From: Pedobacter heparinus DSM 2366
GTDB lineage: Bacteria; Bacteroidota; Bacteroidia; Sphingobacteriales; Sphingobacteriaceae
DNA: 64,000 nucleotides
Direction of reading: 5' to 3'
Assembly: GCF_000023825.1 (NCBI RefSeq)
Contig: NC_013061.1
Coordinates: 1,116,001 to 1,180,000 of the forward strand
Within the stretch, counting starts at the first letter, position 1, and every line of letters begins with the position of its first letter. This document shows, one piece after another, positions 8,656 to 16,713 of this stretch. The position numbers and the translations under genes were made by a program. The notes below the pieces were generated by a model. The model was not told the origin of the DNA and searched no databases. It saw only the letters and a program-made list of their open reading frames with translations.

Positions 8656-10605
8656 GTGAAAATCTATTTGTTCGTTTATTTATTCTTATGGGGTATTTTT
8701 ACCAGCACTGCCATAGATGCACAAATTGTGCAGCGAAATTTTTTAGAAAAGGAGTATCGCCTGAAGGCTGGGGCTGAAAGCCTGGATGTAAGTTCATGGA
8801 AAGCGCTTAAAAAAATAAACGTGGGTAAAGGCTTGGCATCAATTCCGGATGCTGTAAAAGCCCATATCCTATCTGCTGCAAATAAAGTGCTGGGAACACC
8901 ATGGGAAGTAGCTAAAGCAACTGATTATCTGCTGTTCAATACCGCAGGTAACCGTTCGGTATATGAGGCCCTTTATTTTGCGAGGCGAAAAAAGCTGAAC
9001 GCATTGGTTATAGCGGAGCTGATAGATGGAAAAGGCAAGTATCTTCCTGAAATTGCGAATGGTTTATGGTTAATCCTGGAAGAGAGTTCCTGGGCCCTGC
9101 CTGCGCACATGTATTTACAAAAAGAGGGAGCCGGCTTACCCGACCCTAACGAAAATGTAGTTGACCTGTTTGCCGGAGAAACATCCATGTTATTGTCCTG
9201 GATAAAGTTTTTGCTGAAGCCAAAACTGGATGAAATTTCTCCAATCCTGATCAAACGGATAGACTATGAGCTAAACCGACGCATCCTTACTCCTTATTTG
9301 CAGCGTAACGATTTATGGTGGATGGGCTTTCAGGATCCTAAACGTAAAATGAACAACTGGAACATATGGATAAATACCAATATTCTGCTAACCGCCTTAT
9401 TGGCCGTTGAAGATCCGGTAAAACGTCAGGAAGTCATCGATAAGAACATAAGCAGTGCGGATAAGTTTATCAACAGCTATCCTGCTGATGGCGGTTGTGA
9501 TGAAGGACCGGGGTACTGGGGCGCTGCCGGAGGCAGGTTGGTGGAGTATGTCAACTTATTAACTGAAGTTTCCAAAAACAAGCTCAACTGGGGCAATAAT
9601 GAGCTGATGCACCATATTGCTGCCTATATTTATAAAGCGCACATTGCTGACCGATGGTTTGTTAATTTTGCTGATGCACCTGCAAAACTTATACCTGATC
9701 CCGCAATAGTTTATATGGGTGGTCTTATTTTTAAGGATGAAAAACTGCAACAGTTTGCAAGTTATTTATATGATCTTTCCGGTTCGGAAAAATACGGGTA
9801 CGCCCAGGACGACCTTAATAAATTTTTAAATAATCTTCAATTGCATAAACAATTGAAAGGAATTCCCGCCAGGGCACCAATGGAGCAGACCAACTGGCTG
9901 CCCAATCTGGAAGTGTTATTTACCAGACAAAAAGCCGGCAGTAAAGATGGTTTATTTATGGCTGCAAAGGGTGGCAATAATGGTGAAAGCCACAATCACA
10001 ATGATCTGGGCAGTTTTATCATATACCTGAACGGATTACCGGCATTGGTTGATCTGGGCGCTGCAAGATATACTAGGGAAACCTTTACCCAAGACCGGTA
10101 TAAATTATGGGTCTACAATTCAGACTGGCACAATTGCCCGAGTATCAATGGAAGCGTACAAAGTCCGGGAACATCATTTAAAGCCAGAAATGTATCGTTT
10201 AAAGCCAACAGACATGGCAATACCTTGGTAATGGACCTGGCACCTGCTTATCCAGAAGCTGCTGCGGTTAACAAATGGGTCAGAAAATTGGATTTTAATT
10301 CATCTGCCGGAAGCATTGATTTGACCGAAGAATATGAACTAAAGGAATATAGGCTGCCCTTTGAGCTCAACTTTGTTACAGCAGTTCCTGCGCGCCTGAT
10401 AAGCCCGGGCGTATTGACACTGGTTCTTTCCGATTCAGCTGCATTGCATATCAGGTTTGATCCTGAAACTTTTGAAGCAGTTATCAAAAAACAGCCGAAC
10501 ACAGACCCCGGTTTGGCGGTTTGGGGCAAAGAAATTTATCATCTGTCTTTGCGCTCAAAAAGAAACGTGTTAAAAGCAAAGCATAATATCCGATTTTATA
10601 GATAA
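8656..10605 (+). CDS. Heparinase II/III-family polysaccharide lyase (PL33-like)
   Basis: Predicted secreted lyase that cleaves a uronic-acid-containing polysaccharide by beta-elimination. GTG is the only start giving a signal peptide ('YLFVYLFLWGIF...AIDAQ'); the next in-frame ATG lies beyond it. The N-terminal (alpha/alpha)6 toroid carries 'NNWNIWIN' (233-240) and 'CDEGPGYWG' (281-289). The C-terminal beta-sandwich begins with 'GESHNHNDLGSF' (H446, H448), the hallmark of the heparinase II/III domain. Overall order fits toroid-plus-sandwich lyases such as PL33, PL21, PL15 and PL17; I cannot fix the family number without a search. It follows GH88 by 8 bp, so they probably act in sequence. The substrate need not be heparin: no sulfatase is present. 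Confidence 0.85.
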   Translation: MKIYLFVYLFLWGIFTSTAIDAQIVQRNFLEKEYRLKAGAESLDVSSWKALKKINVGKGLASIPDAVKAHILSAANKVLGTPWEVAKATDYLLFNTAGNRSVYEALYFARRKKLNALVIAELIDGKGKYLPEIANGLWLILEESSWALPAHMYLQKEGAGLPDPNENVVDLFAGETSMLLSWIKFLLKPKLDEISPILIKRIDYELNRRILTPYLQRNDLWWMGFQDPKRKMNNWNIWINTNILLTALLAVEDPVKRQEVIDKNISSADKFINSYPADGGCDEGPGYWGAAGGRLVEYVNLLTEVSKNKLNWGNNELMHHIAAYIYKAHIADRWFVNFADAPAKLIPDPAIVYMGGLIFKDEKLQQFASYLYDLSGSEKYGYAQDDLNKFLNNLQLHKQLKGIPARAPMEQTNWLPNLEVLFTRQKAGSKDGLFMAAKGGNNGESHNHNDLGSFIIYLNGLPALVDLGAARYTRETFTQDRYKLWVYNSDWHNCPSINGSVQSPGTSFKARNVSFKANRHGNTLVMDLAPAYPEAAAVNKWVRKLDFNSSAGSIDLTEEYELKEYRLPFELNFVTAVPARLISPGVLTLVLSDSAALHIRFDPETFEAVIKKQPNTDPGLAVWGKEIYHLSLRSKRNVLKAKHNIRFYR

Positions 10606-10644
10606 GCATATGGAATCTATCGTAACCAATTATAAACCTAAAAT

Positions 10645-11877
10645 ATGAAAAAGAAAAAAATCAATTGGTCAGTAGCCGTAATGCTCCTGGCTGCAGCTAC
10701 AGTAATCTGCTCCTGTAAGCGTGAAATCACAAACCTTAGTGCCGATAGCCCCTTAGCCGAGGGCGGAAGATTGGCTAAACTGCTAACCGGAAGCACTTCA
10801 AGCCTGGCTACTGTTGGATCAAGCTATACCATACCTGCGGATACCATCACCGATCATGGAAACGCTGCCACTACAGGGAGTATCGCCTGGTATCTGGCCA
10901 CCTATTCTGGCGGTTCAGTTGCTCAGCCAAATACTTTTTATTTGCAAAAAGGCGCCACATATATGTGTAAGCAACGTTTGTTTATTCCGGCCAATGCGCG
11001 GATATCCCAAACGGGTACGGGTACACAAGCGCTGGTTAAAATTGATGCGGCTAGCTATAACGATGCCGGAAGTAACCATGAGTTTATCCGCATGTCGTCA
11101 AATTCCATTTTACTGCATTTTAATATTGATTTGAAATGGATGCCAACCAACGGCATTTTTTTTCCCGCCGGAGCAGATGATGCACAATTGATAAACATCA
11201 CTGTTCAGAATGGCAAGCGGATAACTGGAGGAACTTCAACGCTGATTTACATTGCAGCCAACAATGTGACGGTAACCAGATGTCAGCTGAGACGTGCCGG
11301 CTGTGATGCAACTGAAGAAAACACCGTTCAGGGCGGGCAGATGATATCTGTTTACGGTCAGGATATTGAGATTTCACACAATAATATGGCCGTGTCCGCA
11401 CAGGCAGGAATAGGTATACAAGCTTCTGCCAAAAACATTACCATAAATAAAGACACGATTTATGATACCGGGCGGGCGGCTGCAACCCAGGATGCCATTA
11501 CTTCTTATCACGTAGGTACAGGTACAACCAATCGGAATATATCTATTACCAATTGTCTGATCTATAACAACCGTAACCATGGCATACATGTTTCTGGTTA
11601 TGGTTATACGATAATGTGGAATAAAGTATATAATGCAGGTTATTCCGGCCCGACTGGAGGATACACTGGCAGCCATATGGGAGCAAATATCTGGCTGGGT
11701 GATTATAAGACCCCGCTTGATTGTAGCGGTAACAGTACGATTACCAACAATGAAATTGGTTGTACACTGGGGGGCGGTTATGTATTTAAGGTAACAAATT
11801 ACCATAGTGCTTCAACAACTATCCAAACGACCAATATTTGTAACAACAATAAATTAATAAGCGGGACTTGTAATTAA
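10645..11877 (+). CDS. Right-handed parallel beta-helix lipoprotein, pectate-lyase-like fold
   Basis: Unknown enzyme or binding protein of the locus. A lipoprotein signal ends at Cys24 ('VICSC'). After a low-complexity Ser/Thr linker (about 40-60), the protein shows the short repeating beta-strand pattern of a right-handed beta-helix: 'NNVTVTRCQLRRAG', 'DIEISHNNMAV', 'NITINKDTIYDTG', 'NISITNCLIYNNRNHGIHVSG', each turn about 22-25 residues with Asn ladders. Such folds occur in pectate lyases (PL1/3/6/9), PL31/GH28-like enzymes and epimerases. No diagnostic catalytic motif was recognised. Its stop overlaps the start of the next gene (TAATG), so translation is likely coupled. Confidence 0.7.
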   Translation: MKKKKINWSVAVMLLAAATVICSCKREITNLSADSPLAEGGRLAKLLTGSTSSLATVGSSYTIPADTITDHGNAATTGSIAWYLATYSGGSVAQPNTFYLQKGATYMCKQRLFIPANARISQTGTGTQALVKIDAASYNDAGSNHEFIRMSSNSILLHFNIDLKWMPTNGIFFPAGADDAQLINITVQNGKRITGGTSTLIYIAANNVTVTRCQLRRAGCDATEENTVQGGQMISVYGQDIEISHNNMAVSAQAGIGIQASAKNITINKDTIYDTGRAAATQDAITSYHVGTGTTNRNISITNCLIYNNRNHGIHVSGYGYTIMWNKVYNAGYSGPTGGYTGSHMGANIWLGDYKTPLDCSGNSTITNNEIGCTLGGGYVFKVTNYHSASTTIQTTNICNNNKLISGTCN

Positions 11878-14006
11878 TGAAATATTTAAAGCTCATCCCG
11901 GTTTGTTTTTTGATGGTATCAGGATGGATATTTACCGGCCATGCGCAAAATGTTAAGCGCAGGATTTCAGAAATGATCGGTGCAGGAGATGTAATCCGGA
12001 CAAGTTTTACCGATACGGCCCAGATCAATCTTTACCAGGGAAATGGACGATCCGGGAGTTCATACGGTGCTTTAGGGCTGCACAATAATCCGGCCTGCCA
12101 GAAAAACACAAACCGGTTTGGAAAGACCCAATATATGCATATCAGTCATTGGGTGCGGGCCAAATTTAATGCCGATTATCTGATACCTGTACTGAAAATT
12201 TACTGGAATGAGGAGCCTCCTGCTGTTGTCAGTTATAAGCAGCATCAATCATTTTACAACGGCTTTATCAAGACAAGTTTTGGAACCGACAGGGGTAAAG
12301 TTGCTGTTGAAACCTGGTTCGATCAGGTAGATCGGGAGCTTTCGGGGATTACGATTGATGTTGAAGGACAGGTTTCGGATGTGATTATTGACCCCATGGA
12401 GACACTTAACGTGCATTATGGACAGAAAATAATCCAGACAGCCAAGATCATCAAGCATGAGAAGTATTTCGAAATCCAGCTGAATTGTATGGACAGGAAG
12501 GCTTCGGTTTTTTTATTGACAAATGTTAGTGTTGAAGAAAGCCGCAATAAACTGGTGTTGAAATTGCATCCCGGACAAAACCAGATACAGCTTTCCTACA
12601 ACCGACCTGTTTCAGCTGCCGTAGCAGTTTCAAGAAGGAGGACCGTAAACTGGTGGAATGCCAGATGGAAGCAGACAAGTACACTCATGCTGCCGGATAC
12701 AAATGCACAGCAATTATGGGTGAGGTCAATGGGATTGATACTTTCTACAGTTAATGAAGATAAAAAAGGATTTCCTGCCCCAATGGGTTTTACAGGGAAC
12801 TTATGGCCTTTTCCTTTTCCGCAGGACCTGTCTTATATCCATTCCCTTTTACTCAGTACCGGTAATATCGGAGTTGCCAAAGCCTGGGTAGAGCAGTTTG
12901 CTGCTGAGATTGAGGGCATGAAGGATTATACCAAACGGCTTTATGGTATAGCCGGTGTATTTTGTCCCTGGGTTTTTCCTTATGGTGATTTTAAGGGCTA
13001 CCACACCCCCGGACCGCCAAATATTTTTAATTACGAGATCCATAACTCTGGATATTTATGCAGGATGGCTTATGAAACCTCAAAATTTGTGAATGACGAA
13101 GTCTGGAGCAGGAGGTATGCCTACGACCTGATTGAACAGACTGCATTATTCTACAGGAATATGGCTAAAAAAGGAAAAGAGGGGTACTGGCACTTGTATA
13201 TAAAACCTGCAATGGGACAGGATGAAATGGGGGGCGCCAATCAGCAAGACTATTTATGTGCCCTTTTTAGTGCAAAATACTGTTTTCAAAAAGCGGTGGA
13301 ACTTAATTTAGATCCTGAAGGGGTTTACAGGACAATATTGTTGGATGGTCTGGCATTCCCGACGTTAAAATCGGCTAAAGGTGTATATTTTACCAATAAA
13401 GCGGGCAGAGATGGAGACCTGGGCAAGCAAAAACATCCTGTTCAGTTGAATGACCTTGCCTATTTGCCTGTTAACAAGCAAGCCAACCCGGCCTCAATAA
13501 TGGCATATCAAAAAAGATATGAAATTACTCAGGATGCTTGTAAACCTCATTTTTATGGATGGACCCTTGGAGAATTTCTGCTTGCGGGTTCAAGGGCAGG
13601 TGATGTGGATGGTTGGAAAAGAGATTGGGCCAATATAAGAAAGGCAGATTATACGGACGACGGATGGATTCAGTTATATGAAACCAGTAGTGCTTATGAT
13701 GCCACGTTTTATACCACAACCAATGCGCTTATTGTGCAGTCTTTATACTCCAACCTTGTAGACGACTGGTTCAATAAACTAGAGATCGCGAAATGTAACC
13801 CCTGGGAAGGGAAAGTCTATTTGGACCGGGTATATTCCATACTTGGGGTTAAACTTACAGGTGAAATTAATGGCAGGGACGCACAGTTAAACCTGTATGC
13901 CTGGAAAGACTGCCAGTTTGAGCTATGCGGCAGAAAGTTAAGTTTAAGAAAAGGAAGGACGGTAAAGGTGAAAATCATCAATAGCAAACTCATCCTTAAT
14001 AAATAA
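11877..14006 (+). CDS. Secreted GH65/clan GH-L-like (alpha/alpha)6 glycosidase, uncharacterised
   Basis: Probable glycoside hydrolase of unknown specificity. A Sec signal peptide ends at 'FTGHAQ'. An N-terminal beta-sandwich (about 25-255) is followed by a helical barrel. Segments resembling GH65/GH15/GH95 enzymes: 'GNLWPFPFPQDLSYIH' (308-322), 'VFCPWVFPYGD' (361-371), 'EIHNSGYLCRMAYET' (387-401) and 'AMGQDEMGGANQQDY' (445-459). The last matches the GH65 'GPDE' region in which Glu is the general acid, making E450 the candidate. The start overlaps the beta-helix gene stop by 1 nt; the GH78 gene follows after 3 bp. I cannot place it in a named CAZy family, and it may be a new one. Confidence 0.65.
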   Translation: MKYLKLIPVCFLMVSGWIFTGHAQNVKRRISEMIGAGDVIRTSFTDTAQINLYQGNGRSGSSYGALGLHNNPACQKNTNRFGKTQYMHISHWVRAKFNADYLIPVLKIYWNEEPPAVVSYKQHQSFYNGFIKTSFGTDRGKVAVETWFDQVDRELSGITIDVEGQVSDVIIDPMETLNVHYGQKIIQTAKIIKHEKYFEIQLNCMDRKASVFLLTNVSVEESRNKLVLKLHPGQNQIQLSYNRPVSAAVAVSRRRTVNWWNARWKQTSTLMLPDTNAQQLWVRSMGLILSTVNEDKKGFPAPMGFTGNLWPFPFPQDLSYIHSLLLSTGNIGVAKAWVEQFAAEIEGMKDYTKRLYGIAGVFCPWVFPYGDFKGYHTPGPPNIFNYEIHNSGYLCRMAYETSKFVNDEVWSRRYAYDLIEQTALFYRNMAKKGKEGYWHLYIKPAMGQDEMGGANQQDYLCALFSAKYCFQKAVELNLDPEGVYRTILLDGLAFPTLKSAKGVYFTNKAGRDGDLGKQKHPVQLNDLAYLPVNKQANPASIMAYQKRYEITQDACKPHFYGWTLGEFLLAGSRAGDVDGWKRDWANIRKADYTDDGWIQLYETSSAYDATFYTTTNALIVQSLYSNLVDDWFNKLEIAKCNPWEGKVYLDRVYSILGVKLTGEINGRDAQLNLYAWKDCQFELCGRKLSLRKGRTVKVKIINSKLILNK

Positions 14007-14009
14007 TTT

Positions 14010-16322
14010 ATGATAAATCAGATTTTTAAATTCAGCTTTTTTGCATTAAACCTGCTTGCCTGGTACAGTTTTACCGCCAAATCCCAGGATTTAAAGGTGT
14101 TTGATAAAGCGACAAGCTGGATTACTTGTGATAAGGCCCAGGACCAAAGTAATTCCTGGATTGCATTCAGGAAGGTGGTGCAATTAGATGAAAAGCCTGT
14201 TAAAGCCTTGCTGGACATTAGCGTAGATTCTAAATACTGGTTATATATCAATGAAAAATTAGTTGTATTTGAAGGTGGCTTAAAGCGTGGACCAAATCCG
14301 GACGATACCTATTACGATGAGGCAGACCTTACTGAGTACTTGAAAGCGGGCACCAATACCATTGCTGTATTGCTTTGGTATTTTGGCAAGAACGGCTTTT
14401 CTCATCATTCGAGCGGGCGGGCCGGGATGTTTTTTCAGCTTGATATGGATAAACAAGGTAAGATTTGTTCTGACCGGTCATGGAAATGTTCTGTCGTACC
14501 TGCGTATCTCAATGTGTATAGCGGCGATCAGCCGAACTACCGTCTGGCTGAATCTAATGTAATTTACGATGCAAGGTTGGCACTGGGGGATTGGACCAGT
14601 GCATCCTACAACGATAAGACATGGCGAAATCCGTTTGTTGTTGGGCCAGCGGGCTGTATGCCCTGGAATAAGCTGGTCAAACGGCCAATCCCGCAATGGA
14701 AAGACTATGGCATCGTAAATTTTAACCTGAATTTTCCATTTAATGCAACCGGGGATACGATAAAAGTTAAGTTACCTTATAATGCGCAATTTACACCTTA
14801 TTTAAAAGTTGAAGCTACAGCCGGAAAAACAATTGAAATGTTTACCGATAATTATTCTGGAGGTTCTGAAAACAATGTTAGGGCAGAATATATCACAAAA
14901 ACAGGTATACAGGAGTATGAGTCTTTCGGTTGGATGAACGGGCATGTTATGATGTTTGTGATACCAAAAGGCGCTAAAGTGTTATCGCTGGGGTATCGGG
15001 AAACAGGTTATCATACCACATTTGCGGGGAGCTTTAATTGTAATGATGCATTTTACAATAAGCTTTGGGAAAAGTCATCCCGGACGCTTTACGTTAATAT
15101 GAGGGACAGTTATATGGATTGTCCGGACAGGGAGCGGGCCCAATGGTGGGGTGATGAGGTAACTGAAATGACGCAGTCCTTTTATGCTTTGGATCCTGAT
15201 GCTAATCTTCTTGCAAAAAAGGGAATTGATGAACTGACAGGTTGGCAAAGATCAGACGGAGTATTGTTTTCTCCTATACCTGCAGGAAATTTTGACCTGG
15301 AGCTGCCTGTACAAATGCTGACCAGTGTGGGATATTATGGCTTTTGGACTTATTATTATTATACAGGAGATCTGGAAACCATAAGAGCGGCCTATCCCAG
15401 TATAAGAAAGTATTTAAGTTTATGGGAAATGGATAAAAACGGATTGGTTATCTCACGAACGGGCGGCTGGAATTGGGGCGATTGGGGAAAAAACGTTGAT
15501 ATAGATCTGATGTCAAATGCGTGGTATTACCTTGCCTGTAAAGGTTATTTGGAGATGTCAAAAACCTTAAACCATGCAGAAGAAATTAAATGGGCTGAAA
15601 ATCAAATGAGTGTGATGAAGAAAAGCTTTGACACTCGTTTCTGGACGGGAAAGGCCTATCGCTCTCCCGATTATAAAGGACAAACTGATGATAGGTCAAA
15701 TGCCCTGGCGGTACTTGCAGGATTGACAGCGCCTGCCAAATATCCGCTGCTGAAGGACGTATTTTTAACCGAAGAGCACTCCAGCCCTTATATGGAAAAA
15801 TATGTGTTGGAAGCCCTGTTCAAAATGGGCTATGCGGACATCGCGTTGGAGCGGTTAAAGAAACGTTACACAGCAATGGTCGACAGCGAACTAACTACAT
15901 TATGGGAAGGATGGAAAATAGGGGTGAACGGCTATGGAGGGGGTTCTTACAATCATGCCTGGAGCGGTGGTGGGTTAATATTGTTATCCCGATTTGTGGC
16001 TGGAATAGAACCAGCTTCGCCTGGTTATGAAACTGTTAAAATTGCCCCACAGATGGGCAGTTTAATTAATTGCAGTGCAACCGTAAGCAGTGTTGCAGGC
16101 TTAATAGCTGTTAAAAATACTTTTACAAATGAAAAGGAGTTTAATCAGCTTATCGAATCCCCCTCGCCATTAAAAATTTACTTTCCGTTTGAGGTTTACC
16201 GGATCAAAAAAATCAGGGTCAATAACAAAAAGCTCAGCGAGGCCTTAATGCTGAAGTTTAAAAATGAAGGGAAGCTTGAATTGAGCAAGGGCAAGTATAA
16301 GTTAACTGTAAACATAAACTAA
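14010..16322 (+). CDS. Alpha-L-rhamnosidase, GH78
   Basis: Releases terminal alpha-L-rhamnose from oligosaccharides in the periplasm. A Sec signal peptide ends near 'FTAKSQ'. An N-terminal carbohydrate-binding beta-sandwich (about 40-150: 'ISVDSKYWLYINEKLV', 'LKAGTNTIAVLLW') precedes a second beta-domain and the (alpha/alpha)6 catalytic domain from about 340. Catalytic motif 'DCPDRERAQWWGD' gives D370, E375 and D382; the second acidic site is 'TTLWEGW' (E633). A C-terminal beta-sandwich closes the protein ('YETVKIAPQMG'). Length (770 aa) is normal for Bacteroidota GH78. It lies 3 bp after the GH65-like gene and 10 bp before rhaM, tying rhamnose release to rhamnose metabolism. Confidence 0.92.
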   Translation: MINQIFKFSFFALNLLAWYSFTAKSQDLKVFDKATSWITCDKAQDQSNSWIAFRKVVQLDEKPVKALLDISVDSKYWLYINEKLVVFEGGLKRGPNPDDTYYDEADLTEYLKAGTNTIAVLLWYFGKNGFSHHSSGRAGMFFQLDMDKQGKICSDRSWKCSVVPAYLNVYSGDQPNYRLAESNVIYDARLALGDWTSASYNDKTWRNPFVVGPAGCMPWNKLVKRPIPQWKDYGIVNFNLNFPFNATGDTIKVKLPYNAQFTPYLKVEATAGKTIEMFTDNYSGGSENNVRAEYITKTGIQEYESFGWMNGHVMMFVIPKGAKVLSLGYRETGYHTTFAGSFNCNDAFYNKLWEKSSRTLYVNMRDSYMDCPDRERAQWWGDEVTEMTQSFYALDPDANLLAKKGIDELTGWQRSDGVLFSPIPAGNFDLELPVQMLTSVGYYGFWTYYYYTGDLETIRAAYPSIRKYLSLWEMDKNGLVISRTGGWNWGDWGKNVDIDLMSNAWYYLACKGYLEMSKTLNHAEEIKWAENQMSVMKKSFDTRFWTGKAYRSPDYKGQTDDRSNALAVLAGLTAPAKYPLLKDVFLTEEHSSPYMEKYVLEALFKMGYADIALERLKKRYTAMVDSELTTLWEGWKIGVNGYGGGSYNHAWSGGGLILLSRFVAGIEPASPGYETVKIAPQMGSLINCSATVSSVAGLIAVKNTFTNEKEFNQLIESPSPLKIYFPFEVYRIKKIRVNNKKLSEALMLKFKNEGKLELSKGKYKLTVNIN

Positions 16323-16332
16323 ACATAAATGA

Positions 16333-16647
16333 ATGGAAAAGATTGCATTTAAGATGAAACTTTTACCTGGTGTTAAAGCAGAATACAGAAAACGGCATGA
16401 TGAGATCTGGCCGGAGTTGATTGAACTGCTAAAAAGTAAGGGCGTCAGTGATTATTCTATCTTTTTTGACGAAGAATCAGATACGCTTTTTGGGGTTCAA
16501 AAGACCGCTGGTACGGGCTCTTCACAGGATTTAGGAACTGCATCGATAATGCAGCAATGGTGGAAATACATGTCTGACATTATGTATACCAATCCCGACT
16601 ATTCCCCCGTCACCACCCCCCTTGAGAAATTATTTGAAATGGAATAA
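16333..16647 (+). CDS. rhaM: L-rhamnose mutarotase
   Basis: Interconverts alpha- and beta-L-rhamnose so that the sugar released by GH78 can be used. RhaM family (104 aa, the usual length). Seen: 'IAFKMKLLPGVKAEYRKRHDEIWPEL' region with H22 and Y41 at the same numbers as the active-site His22 and Tyr41 of E. coli RhaM, and the conserved Trp pair (W76-W77, 'QQWWKYMSDIM'). No signal peptide, so cytoplasmic. It begins 10 bp after the alpha-L-rhamnosidase gene; a second possible ATG lies 4 nt upstream out of frame. Strong support that L-rhamnose is a product of this locus. RhaA/B/D-type genes are not in this window. Confidence 0.93.
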   Translation: MEKIAFKMKLLPGVKAEYRKRHDEIWPELIELLKSKGVSDYSIFFDEESDTLFGVQKTAGTGSSQDLGTASIMQQWWKYMSDIMYTNPDYSPVTTPLEKLFEME

Positions 16648-16713
16648 TCAGACGTTAAAATAACTTGTGTCCGGCATGATTTAGTGCAAAGTAAAACTTA
16701 TCTAACTTAAATA

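Noticed and set aside
11374..11805. 143-codon minus-strand frame
   Set aside because: Antisense shadow of the beta-helix repeats; the Asn/Thr/Ile-rich plus strand produces long open frames on the other strand.
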